Below are positions 17,258 through 24,531 of a DNA stretch of 34,916 bases, in pieces. The stretch comes from Cyanobacteria bacterium OH_CBB_238 (GTDB lineage: Bacteria > Cyanobacteriota > Vampirovibrionia > Gastranaerophilales > Gastranaerophilaceae), in contig JAEYQN010000095.1 in NCBI GenBank assembly GCA_023409995.1, positions 1-34,916 of the forward strand, in the 5' to 3' direction. Below the pieces are notes generated by a model. It searched no databases. It was not told the origin of the DNA and saw only the letters and a program-made list of their open reading frames with translations. The translations under genes were made by a program, and so were the position numbers. The stretch's first letter is position 1. Each line of letters begins with the position of its first letter.

Positions 17258-19708
17258 ATGAAAAGAGTCATTGCATATGTTCATTCTCACTGGGATAGAG
17301 AGTGGTATAGAGATTTTCAAGAATTTAGGCTTAGGTTAATTGAAGTTTTTAATAAAATTTTGAATGAACTTGAGTCTGGCGATTTACCAGAGTTCTATTT
17401 TGATGCTCAAACCGCAGCCCTTGAGGATTTTCTGGAAATTTTCCCAGAGAAAGAGTCAGTAGTTAAGCAATTAATTAAAGATAAAAAGCTATATATTGGT
17501 CCTTTTTATTGTTCTACTGATTCATTTTTGACTTCTTCAGAAAGCATGATAAGGAATATTTTTTTAGGTATTCAAAAATCAGAGAGCTATGGCTGTCATG
17601 ATTTTATCGGGTACTTAGCTGACACCTTTGGACATAGTCAATCTATGCCTCGCATTTTTAAACATTTTGATATTGATAAAGCTGCTTTGTGGCGAGGTGT
17701 TCCTGATTTACCTGCTGATATAAATTGGGAAAAAATTAAAACAACAAATCTTATACAAGGATATTTTCAGGATTTTTTAAGCTTGGATGTTCCTATGCAT
17801 AAAAAGGCTGAATTTTTAAAATTGTATTTAGATAAAATTTCACAAAAAAGTTCAGATATAATCTTGTTACCTATAGGAGCTGACCATTTGGCAACACCTT
17901 CATCTATAAAAAATCAAGTTTCTGAGATTAATAAACTTCTTTCAGGTTATCAAATTGAACTCTCAAACCCATTTAACTACTTTGAGTTGATTAATGATAA
18001 TGACAGAGTGGATGTTTATGGAGAATTTCTTAATAATTCCAAAACTTTTACTCTCCCCGGAGTATATTCCTCAAGAATATATCTGAAGCAGCAGAATGCG
18101 AAAATCCAGTGGTATTTATCTAGGATTAGCGAGCCTTTTCAGGCTATTAATGCATTTGCTTTTAATAAAGAATCACGACAAAATCAAATTGATTATGCAT
18201 ATAAGACTTTGGCTAAAAATCACGCTCATGATAGTATTTATGGCTGTAGTATAGATAAAGTTCACCAAGACATGATGCCTAGATTTTCTGATGTTGAAAG
18301 TTTGGCAAATGGAGTAGAAAAAAGATGTATCAGAGATTTGTCATCAAGTGCAGATACATTAAAAATTTTAAACTTGTCTAATTATAATTATTCAGGTCTT
18401 GTGAGAATCAAAACTGATAAAAGTATTGCAAAAAAATATAACCCAAGTTTGATTTCAAAAACTTCAGGATTCAGTGATGATAAATTGTATAATATATCTC
18501 AAATTCCAATAACTGAGGACTACACAAAGATAAATGAGTATTTGATTGACTTGAAAAATATCCCTGCATTTTCAATTTGTGAAATCAAAGATGAAAATAT
18601 ATGCAACGAATCAAGTATTTCTGCATCTGATAGAAAAATTGAAAACGCAAATATTTCTTTAGAAATAATAAATGGAAAGTTTATTTTAGTTGATAAAAAG
18701 AAAGTCAAAATATATTCTGATTTCATAAAAGTTACTGATAGAGCTGATATCGGTGATAGCTACAATTTTGGTCCTTTAAAAGGAGATTCTAAATTAGTAG
18801 CTAAATTAGTTTCTCACAAATTGTTAGAGGCTAATGAAAAAAGAGCAATAATGTTATTAACTTTAGATATAAATATTCCACAAAATTCATTGATTTCAGG
18901 ACGGAATAAGAAGTCTAAAAAACATACAATAAAAATTAAAGCAATATTAGAAAACCAAGCAGAGTTTATTGCTTTTGAATTCAGTTGGATAAATAAATCT
19001 AAAGATCACATTTTACAGGTTGAATTTAACACAAACCAGTCAATTTGCAAAACGCTAAGCGAGGATATGCTGGGAATTGTGGAAAGAGAATTTGATCCAG
19101 AGTTTGATATTTACAGCAAAATTCCTGCTCCAAGAGGAGTGGAAATAAATCCCAATACAGCACCAATGCAAAGGTTTGTTTGGGCTAATGGAGTGGGTGT
19201 GATTACTAAAGGTCTTAATGAATATGAGGTATCTAAGAATAATCTTTCAGTTACTATCTTAAGATCTACAGGCGTTATTTCTAATCCTAAAAACCCATCT
19301 AGAGGGACGCCGGCGGGTCCTCCAATTGAGACTCCGGATTTACAGTGCTTGGGTGAATATAATGCAGAGTTTGCAGTTTGTTTTGTAGAAAATGCAGTCA
19401 ACTTATTTAGGCATGCTGAAGAGTACTATGTGGCTAACTGTTCTTTCTTTTCTGATATTAATGACTTAAATGTTTTGAAGGTTGATAACAAAAATATACT
19501 TTTATATGCTATTAAATTAAGCGGAAAAGATTTACTTGTAAGATTATATAATCTTTCAGCCCAAACTCAACTGGCAACAATACAATCAGACTTGAGTTAT
19601 GCTCGAATAGATGAACTTAATGCAAAAGAAATTAAAATAGCTGAATGTACAACTAAAATAATCTTTGAACCAAATCAAATTAAAACAATCAGATTGGTAA
19701 AAAAGTAG
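17258..19708 (+). CDS. Glycoside hydrolase family 38 alpha-mannosidase
   Basis: 816 residues, close to bacterial GH38 enzymes. The N-terminal VHSHWDREWYRDFQEF carries the zinc-binding HxD (His11, Asp13). GYLADTFGHSQSMPRIF carries the nucleophile Asp122, and KNHAHDSIYGCSIDKVH holds the later zinc His and the mid-domain helix. The rest is the beta-rich GH38 C-terminal half. There is no signal peptide, so it acts in the cytoplasm on imported or internal mannosides, as MngB does with phosphomannosylglycerate. No ribosome site is evident: TGGATA, 16 nt, TAAAAT ends 6 nt before the ATG, suggesting a leaderless transcript. It precedes wecB by 63 nt. Confidence 0.92.
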   Translation: MKRVIAYVHSHWDREWYRDFQEFRLRLIEVFNKILNELESGDLPEFYFDAQTAALEDFLEIFPEKESVVKQLIKDKKLYIGPFYCSTDSFLTSSESMIRNIFLGIQKSESYGCHDFIGYLADTFGHSQSMPRIFKHFDIDKAALWRGVPDLPADINWEKIKTTNLIQGYFQDFLSLDVPMHKKAEFLKLYLDKISQKSSDIILLPIGADHLATPSSIKNQVSEINKLLSGYQIELSNPFNYFELINDNDRVDVYGEFLNNSKTFTLPGVYSSRIYLKQQNAKIQWYLSRISEPFQAINAFAFNKESRQNQIDYAYKTLAKNHAHDSIYGCSIDKVHQDMMPRFSDVESLANGVEKRCIRDLSSSADTLKILNLSNYNYSGLVRIKTDKSIAKKYNPSLISKTSGFSDDKLYNISQIPITEDYTKINEYLIDLKNIPAFSICEIKDENICNESSISASDRKIENANISLEIINGKFILVDKKKVKIYSDFIKVTDRADIGDSYNFGPLKGDSKLVAKLVSHKLLEANEKRAIMLLTLDINIPQNSLISGRNKKSKKHTIKIKAILENQAEFIAFEFSWINKSKDHILQVEFNTNQSICKTLSEDMLGIVEREFDPEFDIYSKIPAPRGVEINPNTAPMQRFVWANGVGVITKGLNEYEVSKNNLSVTILRSTGVISNPKNPSRGTPAGPPIETPDLQCLGEYNAEFAVCFVENAVNLFRHAEEYYVANCSFFSDINDLNVLKVDNKNILLYAIKLSGKDLLVRLYNLSAQTQLATIQSDLSYARIDELNAKEIKIAECTTKIIFEPNQIKTIRLVKK

Positions 19709-19771
19709 ACTTAATTTTTTTAAATAATAAAATAGTTGTATAGCTTATTTAGTAATTGAAAGAGACAAGTT

Positions 19772-20881
19772 TTGAGTAAAATAAAAGTTCTGACTGTATT
19801 TGGTACAAGACCAGAAGCTATAAAAATGGCTCCACTAGTGAAGGAATTAGAAAAATATCCGGAAAATTTTGAAAGTGTAGTTTGTGTTACTGCTCAACAC
19901 AGGCAAATGCTTGATCAAGTATTAGAGTTGTTTAAAATAAAAGCTGACTATGATCTTGACATAATGAAAGAAAACCAAAATTTATGGACTTTGACAAGTG
20001 ATGTTTTGTTGAAAACAAAAGACATTTTTGAAGAGGTTAATCCTGATATTGTATTGGTGCATGGTGATACTACTACATCTATGGCAGCAGCGCTTTCTGC
20101 CTTTTACGCAAGAATTCCTGTTGGGCATGTTGAAGCAGGCTTAAGAACTTTTGATAAATATTATCCGTTTCCTGAAGAAATCAATAGAGTTTTTGCAGAT
20201 GCAGTTTGCTCTTATCACTTTGCCCCAACCGAGACTTCATGTGAAAACCTGATTAAATCTCAAATACCTAAAGATCATATATATAAGACGGGTAATACGG
20301 TTATAGATGCTCTTTTATATACTGTAAAAAATCACAATACAGAAATTGATGGGTTAAATCTTGATAAAAATTTAAAGACTATTCTATTGACATCTCATAG
20401 AAGGGAAAATTTTGGTGAGCCAATAAGAGAAATCTGTGCTGCTGTCCTAGAGTTAGTTGAGAAAAATAAGGATATTCAGGTTGTTTATCCTGTTCACTTG
20501 AATCCTAATGTCCAAAAACCCGTATATGAATTATTAGACTCAAAAGAAAGAATTCATTTGATCAAGCCATTAGACTATGCGCCTTTTGCTAGTTTAATGA
20601 AAGAGTCTCACATTATTCTTACGGATTCAGGTGGGGTTCAAGAAGAAGCACCATCATTGGGAAAACCTGTTTTAGTGCTTAGAGACACCACAGAAAGACC
20701 CGAGGCTATAGAATATGGTACTGTTAAACTTGTCGGTACTGATAAGAATGAGATAGTGACGGAAACACAAAAGCTTCTTGATTCAGATGTAGAATACAAA
20801 AAGATGTCAGAGGCTATAAATCCATATGGTGATGGACTTGCATGCCAACGAATTGTTGATGTTTTAAAAACTATAAAATAA
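19772..20881 (+). CDS. wecB: UDP-N-acetylglucosamine 2-epimerase (non-hydrolysing)
   Basis: 369 residues, TTG start with AGAGA upstream. It interconverts UDP-GlcNAc and UDP-ManNAc for envelope polysaccharides. Motifs: VFGTRPEAIKMAPLVKEL, VCVTAQHRQMLDQVL, LVHGDTTTSMAAALSAFY (catalytic Asp), VGHVEAGLRTFDKYYPFPEE followed by INR (catalytic Glu residues), TSHRRENFGEP (catalytic His) and TDSGGVQEEAPSLGKPVLVL. The set is complete, so the enzyme should be active. ManNAc-using genes (wecC and others) are not adjacent. The stop lies 5 nt from the end of the convergent anti-sigma gene. Confidence 0.96.
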   Translation: MSKIKVLTVFGTRPEAIKMAPLVKELEKYPENFESVVCVTAQHRQMLDQVLELFKIKADYDLDIMKENQNLWTLTSDVLLKTKDIFEEVNPDIVLVHGDTTTSMAAALSAFYARIPVGHVEAGLRTFDKYYPFPEEINRVFADAVCSYHFAPTETSCENLIKSQIPKDHIYKTGNTVIDALLYTVKNHNTEIDGLNLDKNLKTILLTSHRRENFGEPIREICAAVLELVEKNKDIQVVYPVHLNPNVQKPVYELLDSKERIHLIKPLDYAPFASLMKESHIILTDSGGVQEEAPSLGKPVLVLRDTTERPEAIEYGTVKLVGTDKNEIVTETQKLLDSDVEYKKMSEAINPYGDGLACQRIVDVLKTIK

Positions 20882-20886
20882 TTTAT

Positions 20887-21561
20887 CTATGGTTTAAAGT
20901 TTAGATACTCTCCAATTAACTTTCTTGTAGTTCTTGTTGATTCTGGTTTAAGTACGTATATAACTCTCTTGTGGTACCAAAGGTCTTTTTTGTGCTCCTC
21001 TTTATCCTGGTTCAAAAATAAATATATGCCTGATGTTGAAAATATTAAAAGGCCAGTGAGAATTGCTACTTTTAAATAAAGCTTAATTCCAAGAGATTCA
21101 TTTCGTTTATTTTCTTTTAATGTACCTGTAATTTTTTTTGCCAAGTCTACTTTTGTCTCATTTTTTAGTGTTTCAATTGATTCTTGAATATTTGTTCGAA
21201 GATTATATGCATTCTTTAATTCGTTTCTTGCCGATTTGGATTTTAATAAATATTTTCTGAAATTAATACTTTCTTCATCACTAAGTTCTTCATCAATATA
21301 AGATGAAATGTTCATGTAAAATTTTTCATACTCTCTAATATTAAATAGGCTGATAGTTTCTACTTTCTCGGCTTGTTTTAATACCTTATCGTAAGATAAT
21401 CTTAAATTTTCTATAATACTTTTGATTTCTTTATATTTTTGAAAACATTGTGGACAAACTTTAAAGTGTTCTTCAACAAAACTTTTGTGTTCATCATTTA
21501 GTTTGTCATCTATATAAAGAGAAAGCATAGATGTTACTTTTTTGCAGATTACATCTTCCAC
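20887..21561 (-). CDS. Transmembrane anti-sigma factor with zf-HC2 zinc finger
   Basis: 224 residues, GTG start with GAGG 7-8 nt upstream, 17 nt after the sigma gene. The N-terminal anti-sigma domain has Cys6, His32, Cys36 and Cys39 (EEHFKVCPQCF), the HxxxCxxC zinc site of ZAS proteins. A single membrane helix (~170-187, VAILTGLLIFSTSGIYLFL) separates it from a ~37-residue basic outer tail. Residues ~85-125 (SSYIDEELSDEESINFRKYL) resemble the first domain (LSLYIDDKLNDEHKSFVEEH) but lack the cysteines, a likely duplicated and decayed second copy. It should hold the sigma factor at the membrane until an envelope signal triggers release. Confidence 0.88.
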   Translation of the reverse strand: MEDVICKKVTSMLSLYIDDKLNDEHKSFVEEHFKVCPQCFQKYKEIKSIIENLRLSYDKVLKQAEKVETISLFNIREYEKFYMNISSYIDEELSDEESINFRKYLLKSKSARNELKNAYNLRTNIQESIETLKNETKVDLAKKITGTLKENKRNESLGIKLYLKVAILTGLLIFSTSGIYLFLNQDKEEHKKDLWYHKRVIYVLKPESTRTTRKLIGEYLNFKP

Positions 21562-21578
21562 TGTTTTTACCTCGTAGT

Positions 21579-22184
21579 TTATATAAGATATGGTTTTAGT
21601 GATTCTTGTAGTTTGTTTCTAGCTCTTGCTATTCTCGATTTAACAGTACCTACACTTGTGTGTGTTACCTTTGCAATTTCTTCATAGCTTAATCCTTGAA
21701 TTTCTCTCATTATAATTGCAAATTTGAATTGTTCTGGTAATTTGTATATCATTTCTCTGATAACATCATTAAGCTCTTTGCTTATGGTGCATTCTTCAGG
21801 TTGGGCTTTTGAGTCTTTTATGTCATGAGAAGGGCAGCTGGTATTTTCATCCCCCCAATTTGTATCAATAGAAACGACATTGGGATTTCTTTGCTTTTTT
21901 CTTAATTGGTCATAAAAAAGGTTTGATACAATTTGACTTAACCAAGATTTAAATATTTTGGGATTTTTCAGAGATTTTATGTTTTTGGACATCCTCAATA
22001 GTGCTTCTTGAGTTAAGTCTAAATGATCTACTCTATTGGGATCTAAATAGTAAAAAGAGGCATATACATTTTTTTGTTCACGTTTAATTAATTCTTCAAG
22101 GGCATTATAGTCATCTTCTTGTGACAAAATAACAAGATTAGTGATGTCTAAGTCCTTGTATCTTTTTTTTGTAAGGCTTTTCAA
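21579..22184 (-). CDS. ECF-type RNA polymerase sigma factor
   Basis: 201 residues, TTG start with a clear AGGAG 6 nt upstream. Sigma region 2 runs from YNALEELIKREQKNVYASFY through FKSWLSQIVSNLFYDQLRKK. Region 4 reads LPEQFKFAIIMREIQGLSYE and EEIAKVTHTSVGTVKSRIAR, the helix-turn-helix. Regions 1 and 3 are absent, as in group 4 (ECF) sigma factors. Pairing with a zinc-finger membrane anti-sigma downstream suggests an envelope-stress regulon. I found no convincing GGAAC-type autoregulatory promoter upstream. A perfect ACCAG-AAAA-CTGGT dyad at 22267-22280 lies in the shared divergent region. Confidence 0.93.
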   Translation of the reverse strand: MKSLTKKRYKDLDITNLVILSQEDDYNALEELIKREQKNVYASFYYLDPNRVDHLDLTQEALLRMSKNIKSLKNPKIFKSWLSQIVSNLFYDQLRKKQRNPNVVSIDTNWGDENTSCPSHDIKDSKAQPEECTISKELNDVIREMIYKLPEQFKFAIIMREIQGLSYEEIAKVTHTSVGTVKSRIARARNKLQESLKPYLI

Positions 22185-22266
22185 ATTGAACTCCTAGGGC
22201 ATATTTCCACTCAAATAAACTCCTTAAAGATATTTACTAAAGTGTTCTCACTCGAATCTAAAAGTT

Positions 22267-22280
22267 ACCAGAAAACTGGT
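22267..22280. promoter_or_regulatory. Small perfect dyad between sigma and ThiE-like genes
   Basis: ACCAG (22267-22271) and CTGGT (22276-22280) flank AAAA. It is 83 nt upstream of the sigma-factor start and 108 nt upstream of the ThiE-like gene. It could be an operator, but 5-bp arms are short. Confidence 0.25.
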
Positions 22281-22324
22281 GTCATATAAAAAATAATTTA
22301 TTTTGGCGCAACTTCCCACACCCT

Positions 22325-22353
22325 TTGTTATATAATCAGTTAGGTATTATAAA
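22325..22353 (+). promoter_or_regulatory. Promoter of the ThiE-like gene
   Basis: TTGTTA (22325-22330), a 17-nt spacer and TATAAA (22348-22353), with the ATG ~28 nt beyond the expected start and AAAGGA before it. A separate TATAAT at 22331-22336 has no -35 partner. Confidence 0.5.
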
Positions 22354-22387
22354 GATGTAAAAATAATAATTAATTTCAAAGGATTAT

Positions 22388-22993
22388 ATGGATATAAACA
22401 GGATTAGATTAAAGGATAGGAAGATATGCCTTGTGGTGTCTTCTATTGATTTCGAGTCTGATGATGAACTTTTGGATTTTATTGCCTTGGCATTAGATGC
22501 GGGAGTTGATATTATTCAATTTAAAGAACAGCACTTCAATGCACGAAAAATAATTGATGTAGGCAAAAAAATAAGAGAGCTTTGCTCTATCTATGATTCA
22601 CTATTCATTGTAAATAGTAGGGTCGATATAGCAAGAATTGTCAAAGCAGATGGGGTTCATCTTGATATAAATGACGTCGATGTTTGCAGTGCCAAATCAA
22701 TATTAGATCCAAATTCTATAGTTGGGCTATCTATTCCTTCTTTAGACCAAGTACATAATTTTCAAGGCGAGCAAGCAGACTACCTGTGTTTTTGTCCTGT
22801 TGATGAAATAGATGATGTAATGGAACAACCGTATGATACTGAATTTGTTAATGATCTAACAAATATTCCTGTATTTGTCTCTAAAAGCTTAAGCGGTAGA
22901 AAGCTTTCGAATAGAGTTATAATTACAAGTGCTGAAGAGAAGAATGCTTTGTTTTTCGCTAAAATTAAGGAATTATCTAACAAATTGAAATAA
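22388..22993 (+). CDS. ThiE/TenI-like TIM-barrel protein, divergent
   Basis: 201 residues, ATG with AAAGGA at 5 nt. The order of motifs follows thiamine-phosphate synthase: AGVDIIQFKEQ (usually QLREK), FIVNSRVDIARIVKADGVHL (usually NDRxDxAxxxxADGVHLG), SIVGLSIPS (G-x-S) and ADYLCFCPV (usually ADYIGxGPVFPTxTK). Several catalytic positions differ: the REK pair is KEQ, the Asp of N-D-R is Ser, and the phosphate/Mg loop T-x-T-K is absent. It probably keeps the fold but may not make thiamine phosphate. TenI-like regulators show similar losses. It has its own promoter and diverges from the sigma operon. Confidence 0.65.
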   Translation: MDINRIRLKDRKICLVVSSIDFESDDELLDFIALALDAGVDIIQFKEQHFNARKIIDVGKKIRELCSIYDSLFIVNSRVDIARIVKADGVHLDINDVDVCSAKSILDPNSIVGLSIPSLDQVHNFQGEQADYLCFCPVDEIDDVMEQPYDTEFVNDLTNIPVFVSKSLSGRKLSNRVIITSAEEKNALFFAKIKELSNKLK

Positions 22994-23012
22994 AAGTTAA
23001 CGAATTAATATG

Positions 23013-23041
23013 TTGACATAGGGCTATGCTTTAGCTATATT
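23013..23041 (+). promoter_or_regulatory. tRNA-Glu promoter
   Basis: A consensus TTGACA (23013-23018), 17-nt spacer and TATATT (23036-23041), with the expected start ~10 nt before the mature tRNA 5' end. Confidence 0.85.
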
Positions 23042-23057
23042 AACTATACAGTCTAAG

Positions 23058-23133
23058 CCCCCATCGTCTAGAGGCCTAGGACAACACCCTTTCACGGTGT
23101 AGACGGGGATTCGAATTCCCCTGGGGGTACCAT
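23058..23133 (+). tRNA. tRNA-Glu (anticodon UUC)
   Basis: A 76-nt cloverleaf. Acceptor GCCCCCA pairs with TGGGGGT (one G-U pair), followed by discriminator A and an encoded CCA. The anticodon arm ACACC-CTTTCAC-GGTGT places TTC in the loop. The T arm contains TTCGAAT. It has its own strong promoter and terminator, so it is transcribed alone. Confidence 0.97.
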
Positions 23134-23143
23134 TTAAAACATA

Positions 23144-23164
23144 AGAGCCATAAGGCTCTTTTTT
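23144..23164 (+). terminator. Terminator of tRNA-Glu
   Basis: AAGAGCC (23144-23150), loop ATAA and GGCTCTT (23155-23161), followed by TTT. The same AAGAGCC/GGCTCTT stem is reused at 24275 and 28731. Confidence 0.85.
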
Positions 23165-23217
23165 CGTGACCTTTTATGATGTTTTCAATTCCTATTTTGT
23201 AATCTTCAATATTAAAG

Positions 23218-23246
23218 TTCTTTTTTTATATTTGATTTAGTATAAG
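23218..23246 (+). promoter_or_regulatory. Candidate promoter of the secreted hypothetical gene
   Basis: TTCTTT (23218-23223), 17-nt spacer, TATAAG (23241-23246). The -10 matches 5 of 6, the -35 poorly. Confidence 0.35.
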
Positions 23247-23283
23247 ATTAAACATATTGGCATCTTTAATGAAAGGTTTAAAT

Positions 23284-24156
23284 ATGAAAAAAGCATTCTT
23301 AATCCTATTATCATTAGTCTTAATTATTTGTTCTTCATTAGTTATTTCTCAAATGGCTAAGAGTAATGAAGTGCAATATCAAAAAAATGATATAAAATCA
23401 AAAGACAAAGTGAAAGATTATAATAAATTCTTAAGTTCTCTTTCTTCTGATAACCCTGAATCAATAATAATTGCAACAGATAAATACTTTCAGTTATTTT
23501 CTTTAAAGGATAACCTAGAAGAAAGAGATAGAGCATTTCTTTTGTTTCAGAAAAAATATGAGAAAATCATTGAAACTTTGCAAGATAATTTGGGTGGCTC
23601 TACTATCGGTTTAAATGCCTATGTCTTCGACAAAATAAAGGAAGATGAATATAAAATAAATGAAAAGCGTTTAACTGAAAAAGAGCTTTATTATAAAAAA
23701 TATGGTATTAAGCTTAATTACATCTATAAAGCTTATCTGCCAGATGTAGATTATAATTACTTAATAAAAGAATTTAACTCATTCATAAGTCCAAGCATGA
23801 ATGAATACCTTGTTTTTTGCTTAAAAGAATCAAATAAACAGATAATAGATGAAGGAGAAGTATTAGTTAATTGGGATGAATTACGAAATCGACTACTATA
23901 TCTCGAGGCATTTATTAAAAACAACCCTAAATTTGCTGGAAAAGAAGATGTTCAAATACATTTGGATAATTATGCTAATTATTATATGGGTTCTTCTTTG
24001 TACGGAGACGGGAATAAAATAAAAACTGATGCAAAACAAAGTTTTGAAAGATTCATTAAACTAAATAAAAACTCAAAATATTATATACAAGTTTTGAAAC
24101 AATATAATTTATTAAAAAAATACAATTTTGATATACAAAAGTATTATAATCAATAA
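23284..24156 (+). CDS. Secreted or membrane-anchored protein of unknown function
   Basis: 290 residues from ATG 23284, preceded by AAAGG; an in-frame TTG at 23257 has no ribosome site and would put nine residues before the signal sequence. The N-terminus MKKAFLILLSLVLIICSSLV is a signal peptide or single membrane anchor; the cysteine is not in a good lipobox. The rest is hydrophilic, very rich in Lys, Asn, Tyr and Glu and mostly helical in appearance, with no recognisable domain. It lies between tRNA-Glu and a partial copy of the tRNA tail, a place where foreign DNA often sits. No integrase is present. Confidence 0.7.
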   Translation: MKKAFLILLSLVLIICSSLVISQMAKSNEVQYQKNDIKSKDKVKDYNKFLSSLSSDNPESIIIATDKYFQLFSLKDNLEERDRAFLLFQKKYEKIIETLQDNLGGSTIGLNAYVFDKIKEDEYKINEKRLTEKELYYKKYGIKLNYIYKAYLPDVDYNYLIKEFNSFISPSMNEYLVFCLKESNKQIIDEGEVLVNWDELRNRLLYLEAFIKNNPKFAGKEDVQIHLDNYANYYMGSSLYGDGNKIKTDAKQSFERFIKLNKNSKYYIQVLKQYNLLKKYNFDIQKYYNQ

Positions 24157-24259
24157 ATGTAGTTTATTTGTTTTATGGTGCATCCTAAAGTTGAGTCAAA
24201 ATATCTACTTGTAATATTATAAAAATTCTCTGATATAGTTCTAATATTGTAACCACGGC

Positions 24260-24295
24260 GTACCACTAAAATATAAGAGCCAATATGGCTCTTTT
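24260..24295 (+). repeat. Relic resembling the tRNA-Glu 3' tail plus terminator
   Basis: GTACCA followed by an AAAATATAAGAGCC stem, AATAT and GGCTCTTTT closely matches 23128-23164 (tRNA 3' end GTACCA, then AAAACATAAGAGCC, ATAA, GGCTCTTTT). About 20 of the first 23 positions agree with one gap. No acceptor 5' strand or anticodon arm is found before it, so it is not a functional tRNA. Confidence 0.5.
24275..24295 (+). terminator. Intrinsic terminator after the hypothetical secreted gene
   Basis: AAGAGCC (24275-24281), loop AATAT, GGCTCTT (24287-24293) and TT. It can end the transcript of the gene at 23284-24156. Confidence 0.7.
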
Positions 24296-24475
24296 CAGTG
24301 CGCTTTAGTTATTTAATTAAAAAGTTTATTATAGTCATTTGATATTTTTTTATGACTTCTATGTGTGTTTTTTTGTGCAGTGTAATGCTAATTTGAGTTA
24401 ACATTAATTGTGAAGTGGTAAATACCTTATTAATGGCAAAAAGACTCGTTTACAATATAAAATTGTATTGGGGTG

Positions 24476-24520
24476 CTAAATACTAAAAGAGTCAGATTAA
24501 GTATTTCTTTTAGTATTTAG
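24476..24520. repeat. Perfect 15-bp inverted repeat
   Basis: CTAAATACTAAAAGA (24476-24490) and TCTTTTAGTATTTAG (24506-24520) are exact reverse complements separated by 15 nt. A smaller dyad TACAAT/ATTGTA (24451-24467) lies beside it. The repeat is 12 nt beyond the stop of the AAA+ gene on the minus strand. Neither side has a T run, so it is not a standard terminator. The rest of the 24157-24531 gap holds no gene. Confidence 0.8.
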
Positions 24521-24531
24521 TACTTATAACT

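Noticed and set aside
22303..22336. TTGGCG...TATAAT as the ThiE-like promoter
   Set aside because: The spacer is 22 nt, too long; TTGTTA-17-TATAAA downstream is better.
24157..24270. Possible second tRNA gene before GTACCA at 24260
   Set aside because: No acceptor 5' strand complementary to ACGGCGT and no anticodon arm can be drawn.
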